From assembly GCF_003231305.1 (NCBI RefSeq), contig NZ_QKVM01000004.1:124001-188000 (forward strand): DNA of 64,000 nt. Reading direction: 5' to 3'. The position numbers were made by a program, and so were the translations under genes. The notes below the pieces were generated by a model. The model saw only the letters and a list, made by a program, of their open reading frames with translations. It made no database searches and was not told the origin of the DNA. Below are positions 26,372 through 36,694 of the stretch, in pieces; the stretch's first letter is position 1, and the number at the start of each line of letters is the position of its first letter. Source of the stretch: Pseudomonas sichuanensis (GTDB lineage Bacteria; Pseudomonadota; Gammaproteobacteria; Pseudomonadales; Pseudomonadaceae).

Positions 26372-26558
26372 TAGTGGCATGGAGAATTTATGAGGCAGCT
26401 AACGAAATTCCTGACAGGCGGTTGACCCAGGCCGGAACAAGGGCGGCCGACACCGGTCAACCTGAGCAGGTAAAAACCTTTTGAATCCGATATTTAATGG
26501 CGAGGGCGCAGGTTTTTCCTTATCGTGTGCGCCCTTTGCAACAACCCGAGATAGACGC

Positions 26559-26789
26559 ATGTTGGAAACTTCCCTGAATCAACTCGAGCAACTGGTCAGC
26601 GACCTGATGCACAAGAACGCTCAACTCACCGAGCAGAACACCGCCCTCGGCCAGGAACTGGCCCAGGCCAAGGAAGAGAACGAGACCCTGCAGCTGTCGC
26701 TGATGGAGCAGGAAGAGAAGCACGGCGCCACCGCTGCCCGCATCCAGGCCCTGGTCGACCGCGCCAGCGCGGGTGTCGTGAACGCATGA
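26559..26789 (+). CDS. Small coiled-coil protein (TIGR02449-type)
   Basis: A 76-residue, almost wholly helical protein with heptad pattern (LNQLEQLVSDLMHKNAQL, LAQAKEENETLQLSL). Proteins of this kind are normally encoded next to zapA. Here too its stop overlaps the start of a ZapA-like gene (ATGA, 26786-26789). I take the ATG at 26559; the open frame extends further upstream but without a ribosome-binding site or coding character. Possibly a divisome-associated coiled coil; not proven. Confidence 0.8.
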   Translation: MLETSLNQLEQLVSDLMHKNAQLTEQNTALGQELAQAKEENETLQLSLMEQEEKHGATAARIQALVDRASAGVVNA

Positions 26790-27088
26790 GGCTGCACGCG
26801 CAGCCGGTCAATGTCGTATCGATCCTCGGCAACGACTATTCGCTCAAGGCGCCGGAAGGCCAGGAAGAGACCCTGGCCCAGGCCGTGCGCATGCTCAACG
26901 TCGCCCTGGCCGAGACCAAGCGCAGCTACCCGACGCTGATCGGTGACAAATTGCTGGTGCTGGCGGCCCTGAACCTGTGCTCGAAACAGATCGAGTTGCA
27001 GCGCGAACACGCCAAGACCCTGGAGCGCACCCAGGCGCAGATCGACGCCACCGTCGATGCCATCAGCCGCACCATCGGCGACCAGTAA
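26786..27088 (+). CDS. ZapA-like cell division protein (second-type copy)
   Basis: The 100-aa product has the ZapA layout: an N-terminal beta part VNVVSILGNDYSLKAPEGQEE, then a long helix with GDKLLVLAALNLCSKQIELQ and coiled coil TLERTQAQIDATVDAI. ZapA binds and bundles FtsZ. In Pseudomonas the usual zapA lies next to the 6S RNA gene and ygfA; neither is here, so this is likely a paralogue. It is translationally coupled to the coiled-coil gene and ends just before a REP pair. Confidence 0.75.
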   Translation: MRLHAQPVNVVSILGNDYSLKAPEGQEETLAQAVRMLNVALAETKRSYPTLIGDKLLVLAALNLCSKQIELQREHAKTLERTQAQIDATVDAISRTIGDQ

Positions 27089-27103
27089 AGCGCTCAAGCA
27101 TCC

Positions 27104-27179
27104 CCTGTGGGAGCGGGTTTACCCGCGAAGACGATGGTGGTTTCACCGACGTCTTCGCGGGTAAACCCGCTCCCACAGT
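27104..27179. repeat. REP pair (family A)
   Basis: Inverted TTCGCGGGTAAACCCGCTCC copies with outer CTGTGGGAGC / GCTCCCACAG between the ZapA-like gene and the next chemoreceptor. Confidence 0.87.
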
Positions 27180-27221
27180 CTTTTTGTGCTGTCTCAGATC
27201 TCTGGAATAACTGGATACTTG

Positions 27222-27233
27222 AGTGTATACACT
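27222..27233 (+). promoter_or_regulatory. Palindrome AGTGTATACACT before mcpH, candidate operator
   Basis: A perfect 12-bp palindrome centred 41 bp before the start codon. Operators with a TGTATACA core are typical of GntR-family repressors. A purine-catabolism regulator would fit a purine receptor; that link is inference. Confidence 0.45.
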
Positions 27234-27268
27234 TCTCGCAAAACAATAATTAGCGGGAGTAGCGGGGC

Positions 27269-29206
27269 ATGCGTATCTGGCGGCGGAGCATCCAGTGGCA
27301 ATTGATCGCAAGCATGGGCGCGGCCCTGCTGGCGAGCATCCTGGTGGTGGTGGCGATCTACACCGTGGCGGTCAACCGCCTCACCGAGCGGTACCTGGTC
27401 GACACGGCGCTGCCGGCCAGCATCGAGGCGATTCGCAACGACATCGAACGCATGCTCGGCCGACCGCAGGTGGCTGCGGCGGACATCGCCGGCAATACCC
27501 TGCTGCGCGACTGGCTGGCGGCCGGTGAGGACCCTGCACAAGCACCGCGTTTCATCGAGTACCTGGAGGGCGCCAGGCAGCGCAACCAGGCCTTCACCAC
27601 GATGTTCGCCGCCACTGCGAGCAACCACTACTACAACGAGAAAGGCCTGGATCGCACCCTCAGCCGCGCCAACCCCAAGGACAGCTGGTTCTACGGCTAT
27701 ATCGACAGCGGCGCCGAGCGCCTGGTCAATATCGACATCGACGGGGCCACCGGTGAGTTGGCGCTGTTCATCGACTATCGGGTGGAAAAGGATGGCCAGT
27801 TGGTGGGCGTGGCGGGCATGGGCCTGCGCATGAGCGAATTGTCCAAGCTGATCCACGACTTCAGCTTCGGCGAACACGGCAAGGTGTTCCTGGTGCGCAA
27901 CGATGGCCTGATCCAGGTGCACCCCGACCAGCAGTTCAGCGGCAAGCGCCAGCTCGCCGAGCAGCTTGACGCCGACGCCGCCAAGGCGGTGATGAGCGGC
28001 GGGCAGGGCCTGCGCAACAGCCGTTTCAGCCGCGACGGTGAAACCTACCTGGCCCTGGGCCTGCCACTGCGGGACCTGAACTGGACCCTGGTGGCCGAAG
28101 TGCCGGAGGCCGAAATCTATGCCCAGATGCGTCAGGCCGTATGGCTCACCAGCCTGATTGGCGGAGGCGTGGCGCTGGTGTCGCTGTTGCTGGTGGTGCT
28201 GCTGGCGCGCGGGCTGGTGCGGCCGATCCGTCAGGTCACTGCGGCATTGGTGCAGATTGGCAGTGGTGCGGGCGATCTCAGCCATCGCCTGGACGATTCG
28301 CGCCAGGACGAGTTGGGCGACCTGGCCCGGGGCTTCAACCGCTTCCTCGACAGCCAGCGCGGCTTGATCGGCGAAGTGCTGCGTACCACCGAACGCCTGC
28401 ACCGCTCGGTTGAGCAGGTAACGCAAGTGGTGGACAACACCGCCGAACGCTCCGGGCGGCAGCAGGAAATGACCGAGATGGTCGCCACCGCCGTGCACGA
28501 GATGGGCCTGACCGTGCAGGACATTGCCCAGAATGCAGGCTCTGCCGCCGTGGCTTCGCAGTCGGCCCGCGACGAGGCACTGCAGGCGCGCGAAGTGGTG
28601 CGTCGGTCCATTCACAACATCGAAGGCATGTCTGGCGAGATTGGCAGGGCGGCCGATGCGGTCAGCCAGTTGGCCGACGAAGTCGCCTCTATCGATGAAG
28701 TGTTGGCGGTGATCCGCAGTATTTCCGAACAGACCAACCTGCTGGCGCTGAACGCTGCCATCGAAGCGGCGCGGGCCGGTGAGATGGGCCGTGGCTTTGC
28801 CGTGGTGGCCGACGAGGTGCGCACCTTGGCCCGGCGTACCCAGGTGTCCACCGACGAAGTGCAGCAGATGATCCAGCGCCTCAAGCAGGGTGCGGGCACG
28901 GCGGTGTCGTCGATGCAGGCGGGGCAGCAGGCGACCGGCAATGGGGTCGAGTCCAGCCAGCTCACGGGCACGTCGCTGGGGGCGATCACCGATCAGGTCG
29001 AGCAGATCAGCGACATGAATCACCAAGTGGCCACGGCGACCGAGGAGCAGTCGGCGGTGACCGAGGAAATCAACCGCACGGTGCAGGGGATTTCCGACCT
29101 GGCGCGGCAGACGGCGGCCGAGGTGCAGGGGTGCCGGGAGGAATGCCAGGCGCTGCGCGGGTTGGCCGATGACCTGGCGCGGCAGATGGGTGGGTTCAGG
29201 CTTTAA
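27269..29206 (+). CDS. mcpH: Methyl-accepting chemotaxis protein with double-Cache sensor (McpH-like)
   Basis: The 645-aa receptor has TM1 (~10-34), a large periplasmic dCACHE domain (~35-285; [44 protein letters not shown]), TM2 (~290-315), HAMP and a signalling domain with [20 protein letters not shown]. Position between the ZapA-like gene and ltaE fits McpH of P. putida, which senses purines; ligand specificity is taken from that resemblance. Its own promoter region carries a palindrome at 27222. No pentapeptide CheR tether is visible at the end (GGFRL). Confidence 0.88.
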   Translation: MRIWRRSIQWQLIASMGAALLASILVVVAIYTVAVNRLTERYLVDTALPASIEAIRNDIERMLGRPQVAAADIAGNTLLRDWLAAGEDPAQAPRFIEYLEGARQRNQAFTTMFAATASNHYYNEKGLDRTLSRANPKDSWFYGYIDSGAERLVNIDIDGATGELALFIDYRVEKDGQLVGVAGMGLRMSELSKLIHDFSFGEHGKVFLVRNDGLIQVHPDQQFSGKRQLAEQLDADAAKAVMSGGQGLRNSRFSRDGETYLALGLPLRDLNWTLVAEVPEAEIYAQMRQAVWLTSLIGGGVALVSLLLVVLLARGLVRPIRQVTAALVQIGSGAGDLSHRLDDSRQDELGDLARGFNRFLDSQRGLIGEVLRTTERLHRSVEQVTQVVDNTAERSGRQQEMTEMVATAVHEMGLTVQDIAQNAGSAAVASQSARDEALQAREVVRRSIHNIEGMSGEIGRAADAVSQLADEVASIDEVLAVIRSISEQTNLLALNAAIEAARAGEMGRGFAVVADEVRTLARRTQVSTDEVQQMIQRLKQGAGTAVSSMQAGQQATGNGVESSQLTGTSLGAITDQVEQISDMNHQVATATEEQSAVTEEINRTVQGISDLARQTAAEVQGCREECQALRGLADDLARQMGGFRL

Positions 29207-29218
29207 TCGGTGTTGGAT

Positions 29219-29303
29219 GCTTCGCGGGTAAACCCGCTCCCACAAGCTGATCACTGTCCTTGAAGACGGTGCCGTACCTGTGGGAGCGGGTTTACCCGCG
29301 AAT
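29219..29303. repeat. REP pair (family A) between convergent genes
   Basis: Two inverted GCGGGTAAACCCGC palindromes separate mcpH and ltaE, which converge. Likely bidirectional terminator. Confidence 0.87.
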
Positions 29304-29311
29304 GCGCTGGA

Positions 29312-30352
29312 TCAGGCGCCGACGATGCTGCGGATATCCGCCGCCAACTCGCGCACCCGTGCCTCTTCGGTATCCCACGAACACATGAACCGCGCCCCAC
29401 CACTGCCAATGAAGGTATAGAAGCGCCAGCCTTTATTGCGCAGCGCTTCGATGGCCGGCTCCGGCATTTGCAGGAACACCCCGTTGGCCTCCACCGGGAA
29501 CATCAGCTCCACGCCCGGCAAGTCGCTGACCAGCGAGGCCAGCAGTTGCGCACACTGGTTGGCGTGGCGGCCATGGCGCATCCAGGCGCCGTCTTCCAGC
29601 AGCCCGACCCACGGCGCCGACAAAAAACGCATCTTCGAGGCCAGTTGCCCGGCCTGCTTGCAGCGGTAGTCGAAGTCTTCGGCCAGTTTGCGGTTGAAGA
29701 ACAGGATCGCCTCGCCCACTGCCATGCCGTTCTTGGTGCCGCCAAAGCACAGCACATCGACGCCGGCCTTCCAGGTCAGCTCTGCCGGCGTGCAGCCGAG
29801 GAACGCGCAGGCGTTGGTGAAGCGCGCGCCGTCCATGTGCAGGTTCAGGCCCAGCTCTTTACAGGTGGCGCTGATCGCCTTGAGCTCGTCGGGGCGGTAC
29901 ACCGTGCCCACTTCGGTGGCCTGGGTGAGGGTCACCACGCGGGGCTTGGGGTAGTGGATGTCCTGGCGCTTGAGCGCCACTTCACGGATCGACTCGGGGG
30001 TGAGCTTGCCGTTGACGCTGGGTGCGGTCAGCAGCTTGGAGCCGTTGGAGAAGAACTCCGGCGCGCCGCATTCGTCGGTCTCGACGTGGGCGGTCTCGGA
30101 GCAGATCACGCTGTGGTAGCTCTGGCACAGCGAAGCCAGGGCCAGGGAGTTGGCGGCGGTGCCGTTGAAGGCGAAGAACACCTCGCAGTCGGTTTCGAAC
30201 AGTTTGCGGAAGTACTCCGAGGCGCGCTCGGTCCACTGGTCGTCGCCGTAGGCGCGTTCGTGGCCGTGGTTGGCCTTTTCCATCGCGGCCCAGGCTTCGG
30301 GGCAGATGCCGGAATAGTTGTCGCTGGCGAATTGTTGGTTGTTGTCGGTCAT
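29312..30352 (-). CDS. ltaE: Low-specificity L-threonine aldolase
   Basis: The 346-aa PLP enzyme splits L-threonine or L-allo-threonine into glycine and acetaldehyde. The PLP lysine is in CFGGTKNG, and HMDGARFTNA holds the cofactor-binding Asp/Arg. N-terminal DNYSGICPEAWAAM and HERAYGDDQWT are typical. It is divergent from glyA; both act on glycine, so the pairing makes metabolic sense. Start ATG 30352. Confidence 0.93.
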   Translation of the reverse strand: MTDNNQQFASDNYSGICPEAWAAMEKANHGHERAYGDDQWTERASEYFRKLFETDCEVFFAFNGTAANSLALASLCQSYHSVICSETAHVETDECGAPEFFSNGSKLLTAPSVNGKLTPESIREVALKRQDIHYPKPRVVTLTQATEVGTVYRPDELKAISATCKELGLNLHMDGARFTNACAFLGCTPAELTWKAGVDVLCFGGTKNGMAVGEAILFFNRKLAEDFDYRCKQAGQLASKMRFLSAPWVGLLEDGAWMRHGRHANQCAQLLASLVSDLPGVELMFPVEANGVFLQMPEPAIEALRNKGWRFYTFIGSGGARFMCSWDTEEARVRELAADIRSIVGA

Positions 30353-30440
30353 GACGCCTGTCCTTTTTTACGACGCAGGCACGCACTCTAAACCATCGAT
30401 TTGGCGGTTGCCTATACAGGCCAGGCCTGCGTCGCCTGTA

Positions 30441-30522
30441 CCGGCCTCTTCGCGGGTAAACCCGCTCCCACAGGGTATGCCGCAGTCCCTGTGGGAGCGG
30501 GTTTACCCGCGAAGGGGCCGGC
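30441..30522. repeat. REP pair (family A) between divergent ltaE and glyA
   Basis: Inverted copies, ends GGCCTCTTCGCGGG / CCCGCGAAGGGGCC. Unusual in lying between divergent genes, 147 bp before glyA. Confidence 0.87.
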
Positions 30523-30668
30523 ACGGACAAACCCTGCAGGCAATGTCGTAAACGCGCCATTGCAAGGCGCGCGCAGGCATCTGTGCCCCCCGGCCCGGTC
30601 ATACCATCGCTGCAAAGGGTGACAAGTCCCTCTACAGACAAGAAACGATCGCTGCCGGGAGATACATG

Positions 30669-31922
30669 ATGTTCAGCAAGCAAGACCAGATCCAGGGTTA
30701 CGACGACGCACTGCTGGCGGCGATGAATGCCGAGGAACAGCGCCAGGAAGATCACATCGAGCTGATCGCCTCGGAGAACTACACCAGCAAGCGCGTGATG
30801 CAGGCCCAAGGCAGCGGCCTCACCAACAAATACGCCGAAGGCTACCCGGGCAAGCGCTACTACGGCGGCTGCGAGCACGTCGACAAGGTCGAGGCGCTGG
30901 CCATCGAGCGCGCCAAGCAGCTGTTCGGCGCCGACTACGCCAACGTGCAGCCGCACTCCGGCTCGTCGGCCAACGGCGCCGTGTACCTGGCCCTGCTGCA
31001 GGCCGGCGACACCATCCTGGGCATGAGCCTGGCCCACGGCGGCCACCTGACTCACGGCGCCAAGGTGTCTTCCTCCGGCAAGCTGTACAACGCCGTGCAG
31101 TACGGCATCGACACCACGACCGGCCTGATCGACTACGACGAAGTCGAGCGCCTGGCCGTCGAGCACAAGCCGAAGATGATCGTCGCCGGCTTCTCGGCCT
31201 ACTCCAAGACCCTCGACTTCCCACGCTTCCGCCAGATCGCCGACAAGGTCGGTGCCCTGCTGTTCGTCGACATGGCCCACGTCGCCGGCCTGGTCGCCGC
31301 CGGCCTGTACCCGAACCCGATCCCCTTCGCCGATGTGGTCACCACCACCACCCACAAGACCCTGCGCGGTCCACGTGGCGGCCTGATCCTGGCTAAGAGC
31401 AACGAAGAGATCGAGAAGAAGCTCAACGCAGCAGTCTTCCCCGGCGCCCAGGGCGGCCCGCTGATGCACGTGATCGCCGCCAAGGCCGTGTGCTTCAAGG
31501 AAGCGCTGGAGCCTGGCTTCAAGGCCTACCAGAAGCAGGTCATCGAAAACGCCCAGGCCATGGCCCAGGTGTTCATCGACCGTGGCTTCGATGTGGTCTC
31601 GGGCGGTACCGACAACCACCTGTTCCTGGTCAGCCTGATTCGCCAGGGCCTTACCGGTAAAGATGCCGACGCCGCCCTGGGCCGCGCGCACATCACCGTC
31701 AACAAGAACGCCGTGCCCAACGACCCGCAGTCGCCGTTCGTCACCTCGGGCCTGCGCATCGGCACCCCGGCCGTCACCACCCGTGGTTTCAAGGTGGCCC
31801 AGTGCGTGGCGCTGGCCGGCTGGATCTGCGACATCCTCGACAACCTCGGCGACGCTGACGTCGAAGCCGATGTGGCCAAGAACGTCGCCGCCCTGTGCGC
31901 AGACTTCCCTGTTTACCGCTGA
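30669..31922 (+). CDS. glyA: Serine hydroxymethyltransferase
   Basis: The 417-aa PLP enzyme interconverts serine and glycine with THF / 5,10-methylene-THF. The PLP lysine lies in [14 protein letters not shown], and the family marks [26 protein letters not shown] and VDMAHVAGL are intact. ATG 30669 is preferred over ATG 30666 because GGGAG is seven bases away. It opens the run glyA-soxB-soxD-soxA-soxG-purU. With sarcosine oxidase producing glycine and methylene-THF together, this GlyA makes serine for SdaB. Pseudomonas has other glyA genes, so this is the catabolic paralogue. Confidence 0.95.
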   Translation: MFSKQDQIQGYDDALLAAMNAEEQRQEDHIELIASENYTSKRVMQAQGSGLTNKYAEGYPGKRYYGGCEHVDKVEALAIERAKQLFGADYANVQPHSGSSANGAVYLALLQAGDTILGMSLAHGGHLTHGAKVSSSGKLYNAVQYGIDTTTGLIDYDEVERLAVEHKPKMIVAGFSAYSKTLDFPRFRQIADKVGALLFVDMAHVAGLVAAGLYPNPIPFADVVTTTTHKTLRGPRGGLILAKSNEEIEKKLNAAVFPGAQGGPLMHVIAAKAVCFKEALEPGFKAYQKQVIENAQAMAQVFIDRGFDVVSGGTDNHLFLVSLIRQGLTGKDADAALGRAHITVNKNAVPNDPQSPFVTSGLRIGTPAVTTRGFKVAQCVALAGWICDILDNLGDADVEADVAKNVAALCADFPVYR

Positions 31923-31937
31923 GTGGAGTAAACGACC

Positions 31938-33188
31938 ATGCAACGCTACTCGGGCTTCGGCCTCTTCAAACACTCCCTCAGCCACCACGAGAACTGGCAG
32001 CGCATGTGGCGCACGCCAACCCCTAAAAAGGTCTACGACGTGGTCATCGTCGGCGGTGGCGGCCATGGCTTGGCCACCGCCTACTACCTGGCCAAGGAGC
32101 ACGGCATCACCAACGTCGCGGTGATCGAGAAGGGTTACCTGGGCGGCGGCAACACCGCCCGTAACACCACCATCGTGCGTTCCAACTACCTGTGGGACGA
32201 GTCGGCGCACCTGTACGAGCACGCCATGAAGCTGTGGGAGGGCCTGTCCCAGGACCTCAACTACAACGTGATGTTCTCCCAGCGCGGCGTGTACAACCTG
32301 TGCCACACCCTGCAGGACATCCGCGACTCCGAACGCCGGGTCAACGCCAACCGCCTCAACGGCGTCGATGGCGAGCTGCTCAATACTGCCCAGGTCGCGG
32401 CCGAGATCCCCTACCTGGACTGCTCGAAGAACACCCGCTACCCGATCCTCGGTGCCACCGTGCAGCGCCGTGGCGGCGTGGCCCGTCACGATGCCGTGGC
32501 CTGGGGCTTCGCCCGTGCCGCCGACGCCCTGGGCGTGGACCTGATCCAGCAGACCGAAGTGATCGGCTTCCGTAAAGAGAACGGCGCCGTGATCGGCGTG
32601 GAAACCAACAAAGGCTTCATCGGCGCCAAGCGCGTCGGCGTGGTCACCGCCGGTAACTCCGGGCACATGGCCAGGCTCGCGGGCTTTCGCCTGCCGCTGG
32701 AATCGCACCCGCTGCAAGCCCTGGTATCGGAGCCGATCAAGCCGATCATCGACAGCGTGATCATGTCCAACGCCGTGCACGGCTACATCAGCCAGTCCGA
32801 CAAGGGCGACCTGGTGATCGGCGCCGGTATCGACGGCTGGGTCGGCTACGGCCAGCGCGGCTCGTACCCGGTGATCGAACACACCCTGCAGGCCATCGTC
32901 GAGATGTTCCCCAACCTCTCGCGCGTGCGCATGAATCGCCAGTGGGGCGGCATCGTCGACACCTCGCCGGACGCCTGCCCGATCATCTCCAAGACCCCGG
33001 TCAAGAACATGTTCTTCAACTGCGGCTGGGGCACCGGCGGCTTCAAGGCCACCCCGGGCTCGGGCAACGTGTTCGCCGCGAGCCTGGCCAAGGGCGAAAT
33101 GCACCCACTGGCCGCGCCGTTCTCCATGGACCGTTTCTACAACGGTGCGCTGATCGACGAACACGGCGCTGCTGCCGTCGCCCACTGA
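31938..33188 (+). CDS. soxB: Sarcosine oxidase beta subunit
   Basis: The 416-residue subunit belongs to the heterotetrameric enzyme that oxidatively demethylates sarcosine to glycine, H2O2 and methylene-THF (or formaldehyde). The FAD-binding motif [18 protein letters not shown] lies at ~35-52. A histidine near residue 170 (HDAVAWG context) fits the family's covalent-FMN attachment region. Located 15 bp after glyA. Confidence 0.95.
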   Translation: MQRYSGFGLFKHSLSHHENWQRMWRTPTPKKVYDVVIVGGGGHGLATAYYLAKEHGITNVAVIEKGYLGGGNTARNTTIVRSNYLWDESAHLYEHAMKLWEGLSQDLNYNVMFSQRGVYNLCHTLQDIRDSERRVNANRLNGVDGELLNTAQVAAEIPYLDCSKNTRYPILGATVQRRGGVARHDAVAWGFARAADALGVDLIQQTEVIGFRKENGAVIGVETNKGFIGAKRVGVVTAGNSGHMARLAGFRLPLESHPLQALVSEPIKPIIDSVIMSNAVHGYISQSDKGDLVIGAGIDGWVGYGQRGSYPVIEHTLQAIVEMFPNLSRVRMNRQWGGIVDTSPDACPIISKTPVKNMFFNCGWGTGGFKATPGSGNVFAASLAKGEMHPLAAPFSMDRFYNGALIDEHGAAAVAH

Positions 33189-33204
33189 CCCGGAGACAAC
33201 CGTC

Positions 33205-33540
33205 ATGTTGCATATTTTCTGTCCCCACTGCGGCGAGCTGCGCTCCGAAGAAGAATTCCACGCTTCCGGCCAGGCCCACATCCCGCGCCCGCTGGACCCG
33301 GCCGCCTGCTCCGACGAGGAGTGGGGCACCTACATGTTCTTCCGCGACAACCCGCGCGGCATCCACCACGAGCTGTGGGACCACGTTGCCGGCTGCCGCC
33401 AGTACTTCAACGTCACCCGTGACACCGTGACCTACGAAATTCTGGAAACCTACAAGATCGGCGAGAAGCCTCAAGTCACCGCTGCCGGCAAGCAGAGCGC
33501 GGCATCCGCGACCGCCAAGGGCCAAGGGGAAAAAGTATGA
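33205..33540 (+). CDS. soxD: Sarcosine oxidase delta subunit
   Basis: The 111-aa zinc-binding subunit has C6-P-H-C9 at the start and the histidine cluster HHELWDH at 54-60, the usual zinc ligands. It ends in a disordered alanine/lysine-rich tail. Its TGA overlaps the soxA ATG by four bases (33537-33540), so synthesis of the two is coupled. Confidence 0.95.
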   Translation: MLHIFCPHCGELRSEEEFHASGQAHIPRPLDPAACSDEEWGTYMFFRDNPRGIHHELWDHVAGCRQYFNVTRDTVTYEILETYKIGEKPQVTAAGKQSAASATAKGQGEKV

Positions 33541-36500
33541 GCCAGACCTATCGCCTCGCCAGCGGCGGCCGTATCGACCGCAGCAAGGTGTTGAACTTCA
33601 CCTTCAACGGCAAGACCTACCAGGGCTATGCCGGCGACAGCCTGGCTGCCGCCCTGCTGGCCAACGGCGTCGACATCGTCGGGCGCAGCTTCAAGTACTC
33701 GCGCCCCCGCGGCATCATCGCCGCCGGTTCCGAAGAGCCGAACGCCATCCTGCAGATCGGCTCCAGCGAAGCCACCCAGATCCCCAACGTGCGTGCCACC
33801 CAGCAGGCGCTGTACGCAGGCCTGGTCGCCACCAGCACCAACGGCTGGCCGAACGTCAACAACGACGTCATGGGCATCCTCGGCAAGGTGGGCGGCAGCA
33901 TGATGCCGCCGGGCTTCTACTACAAAACCTTCATGTACCCGAAATCGTTCTGGATGACTTACGAGAAGTACATCCGCAAAGCCGCAGGCCTTGGCCGTGC
34001 GCCACTGCAGAACGATCCGGACAGCTACGACTACATGAACCAGCACTGCGACGTGCTGATCGTCGGCGCCGGCCCCGCTGGCCTGGCCGCCGCCCTGGCC
34101 GCCGCCCGCAGCGGCGCCCGGGTGATCCTGGCCGATGAACAGGAAGAGTTTGGCGGCAGCCTGCTCGACACCCGCGAAACCCTCGACGGCAAGCCCGCCG
34201 CCGACTGGGTCAACGCCGTGGTCAAAGAACTGGAAAGCCTGCCGGAAGTGACCCTGCTGCCACGGGCCACGGTCAACGGCTACCACGACCATAACTTCCT
34301 GACCATTCACGAGCGCCTCACCGACCACCTCGGCGACCGCGCCCCGATCGGCCAGGTGCGCCACCGCGTGCACCGCGTGCGCGCCAAGCGCGTGGTGCTG
34401 GCCGCCGGCGCCCACGAGCGCCCGCTGGTGTACGGCAACAACGATGTGCCGGGCAACATGCTGGCCGGCGCCGTGTCCACCTATGTACGCCGCTACGGTG
34501 TAGCGCCGGGCCGCAAGCTGGTGCTGTCGACCAACAACGATCACGCCTACCGCGCCGCGCTCGACTGGCACGACGCCGGCCTGCAAGTGGTCGCCATCGC
34601 CGACGCCCGCCACAACCCGCGTGGTTCGCTGGTTGAAGAAGCGCGTGCCAAGGGCATCCGCATCCTCACCTCCAGTGCCGTGGTCGAGGCCAAGGGCAGC
34701 AAGCATGTCACCGGCGCCCGTGTGGCCGCCATCGATGTGCAGGCACACAAGGTCACCAGCCCAGGCGAGACCCTCGAGTGCGACCTGATCGCCACGTCCG
34801 GCGGCTACAGCCCGATCGTCCACCTGGCTTCGCACCTGGGCGGTCGCCCGGTATGGCGTGACGACATCCTCGGCTTCGTGCCGGGCGATGCGCCACAGAA
34901 ACGCGAATGTGTCGGTGGTATCAACGGCGTCTACGCCCTCGGCGACGTGATTGCCGATGGTTTCGAAGGCGGCGTGCGCGCAGCTACCGAAGCGGGCTTC
35001 AAGGCCACCGTCGGCACCCTGCCGAAAACCGTGGCGCGCAAGGAAGAGGCCACCGTGGCGCTGTTCCAGGTGCCGCACGACAAGGGCAGCAAAGGGCCGA
35101 AGCAGTTCGTCGACCAGCAGAACGACGTCACCGCCGCCGGTATCGAACTGGCCACCCGCGAAGGCTTCGAGTCGGTCGAGCACGTCAAGCGCTATACCGC
35201 GCTGGGCTTCGGCACCGACCAGGGCAAGCTGGGCAACATCAACGGCCTGGCCATCGCCGCCCGTTCGATCGGCATCACCATCCCGGAAATGGGCACCACC
35301 ATGTTCCGCCCCAACTACACGCCGGTGACCTTCGGCGCGGTAGCGGGCCGTCACTGTGGCCACCTGTTCGAGCCGGTGCGCTTCACCGCCCTGCATGCCT
35401 GGCACGTGAAGAACGGCGCCGAGTTCGAGGACGTCGGCCAGTGGAAGCGCCCGTGGTACTTCCCTAAAGCCGGTGAAGACATCCACGCCGCCGTGGCCCG
35501 CGAGTGCAAGGCCGTGCGTGACAGCGTCGGCCTGCTGGACGCCTCCACGCTCGGCAAGATCGACATCCAGGGGCCGGATGCGCGCGAGTTCCTCAACCGC
35601 ATCTACACCAACGCCTGGACCAAGCTCGACGTGGGCAAGGCCCGCTACGGCCTGATGTGCAAAGAGGACGGCATGGTCTTCGACGACGGCGTGACCGCCT
35701 GCGTCGGTGACAACCACTTCATCATGACCACCACCACCGGCGGCGCCGCCCGTGTGCTGCAGTGGATGGAGCTGTACCACCAGACCGAATGGCCGGAGCT
35801 GAAGGTGTACTTCACCTCGGTCACCGACCACTGGGCGACCATGACCCTGTCCGGCCCCAACAGCCGCAAGCTGCTCAGCGAGCTGACCGACATCGACATG
35901 GACAAGGAAGCCTTCCCGTTCATGACCTGGCAGGAAGGCAAGGTCGGCGGCGTGCCGGCCCGGGTGTTCCGCATCTCGTTCACCGGCGAGCTGTCGTACG
36001 AGGTGAACGTGCAGGCCAACTACGCCATGGGCGTGCTGGAGCAGATCGTCGAGGCTGGCAAGAAGTACAACCTGACCCCGTACGGCACCGAGACCATGCA
36101 CGTGCTGCGTGCCGAGAAGGGCTTCATCATCGTGGGCCAGGACACCGACGGTTCGATGAACCCGGACGACCTGAACATGAGCTGGTGCGTGGGCCGCAAC
36201 AAGCCGTTCTCGTGGATCGGCCTGCGTGGCATGAACCGCGAAGACTGCCTGCGCGACAACCGCAAGCAGCTGGTGGGCCTCAAGCCGGTCGACCCCAAGG
36301 TGTGGCTGCCTGAGGGCGCCCAGCTGGTGTTCGACCCCAAGCAACCGATCCCGATGGACATGGTCGGCCACGTCACCTCCAGCTACGCGGCCAACTCCCT
36401 GGGCTATTCGTTCGCCATGGGTGTGGTCAAGGGTGGCCTCAAGCGCATGGGCGAGCGGGTGTATTCGCCACAGGCCGATGGCAGCGTGATCGAGGCGGAA

Positions 36501-36551
36501 ATCGTCTCCGCGGTGTTCTTCGATCCGAAGGGTGAGCGGCAGAACGTCTAA
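33537..36551 (+). CDS. soxA: Sarcosine oxidase alpha subunit
   Basis: The 1004-aa subunit has an N-terminal ferredoxin-like domain (~15-100, KTYQGYAGDSLAAALLANG), an FAD/NAD domain (VLIVGAGPAGLAAALAAARSG at ~173), and a C-terminal aminomethyltransferase-like THF-binding domain (~600-1000). The THF domain catches the methylene group from sarcosine. Length is typical. soxG follows only after a REP pair. Confidence 0.95.
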   Translation: MSQTYRLASGGRIDRSKVLNFTFNGKTYQGYAGDSLAAALLANGVDIVGRSFKYSRPRGIIAAGSEEPNAILQIGSSEATQIPNVRATQQALYAGLVATSTNGWPNVNNDVMGILGKVGGSMMPPGFYYKTFMYPKSFWMTYEKYIRKAAGLGRAPLQNDPDSYDYMNQHCDVLIVGAGPAGLAAALAAARSGARVILADEQEEFGGSLLDTRETLDGKPAADWVNAVVKELESLPEVTLLPRATVNGYHDHNFLTIHERLTDHLGDRAPIGQVRHRVHRVRAKRVVLAAGAHERPLVYGNNDVPGNMLAGAVSTYVRRYGVAPGRKLVLSTNNDHAYRAALDWHDAGLQVVAIADARHNPRGSLVEEARAKGIRILTSSAVVEAKGSKHVTGARVAAIDVQAHKVTSPGETLECDLIATSGGYSPIVHLASHLGGRPVWRDDILGFVPGDAPQKRECVGGINGVYALGDVIADGFEGGVRAATEAGFKATVGTLPKTVARKEEATVALFQVPHDKGSKGPKQFVDQQNDVTAAGIELATREGFESVEHVKRYTALGFGTDQGKLGNINGLAIAARSIGITIPEMGTTMFRPNYTPVTFGAVAGRHCGHLFEPVRFTALHAWHVKNGAEFEDVGQWKRPWYFPKAGEDIHAAVARECKAVRDSVGLLDASTLGKIDIQGPDAREFLNRIYTNAWTKLDVGKARYGLMCKEDGMVFDDGVTACVGDNHFIMTTTTGGAARVLQWMELYHQTEWPELKVYFTSVTDHWATMTLSGPNSRKLLSELTDIDMDKEAFPFMTWQEGKVGGVPARVFRISFTGELSYEVNVQANYAMGVLEQIVEAGKKYNLTPYGTETMHVLRAEKGFIIVGQDTDGSMNPDDLNMSWCVGRNKPFSWIGLRGMNREDCLRDNRKQLVGLKPVDPKVWLPEGAQLVFDPKQPIPMDMVGHVTSSYAANSLGYSFAMGVVKGGLKRMGERVYSPQADGSVIEAEIVSAVFFDPKGERQNV

Positions 36552-36575
36552 GGCTCCGGCTGACAACACCGGACA

Positions 36576-36650
36576 CTGTGGGAGCGGGTTTACCCGCGAA
36601 TGCGATGCTGGCTTTACCGCCGCATTCGCGGGTAAACCCGCTCCCACAGG
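36576..36650. repeat. REP pair (family A) inside the sox operon
   Basis: Inverted palindromes with a spacer that extends the stem (GAATGCG / CGCATTC). Lies in the 143-bp soxA-soxG gap. Confidence 0.87.
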
Positions 36651-36694
36651 TTCGGTGTCCGCTCTGACCCACAAGAATTCAAGGCAGGTAAGAA

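Noticed and set aside
27089..27268. 6S RNA (ssrS) after the ZapA-like gene
   Set aside because: The 180-bp gap is filled by a REP pair and the mcpH promoter region; no long 6S-like hairpin remains.
30523..30668. Glycine riboswitch before glyA
   Set aside because: No tandem aptamer-like conserved core could be seen in the 145-bp leader.
29982..36674. Very long minus-strand open frames opposite glyA-soxB and soxA (over 1000 codons each)
   Set aside because: They are antisense shadows of strongly coded genes in high-GC DNA, with low-complexity His/Gly/Val-rich translations and no family resemblance.
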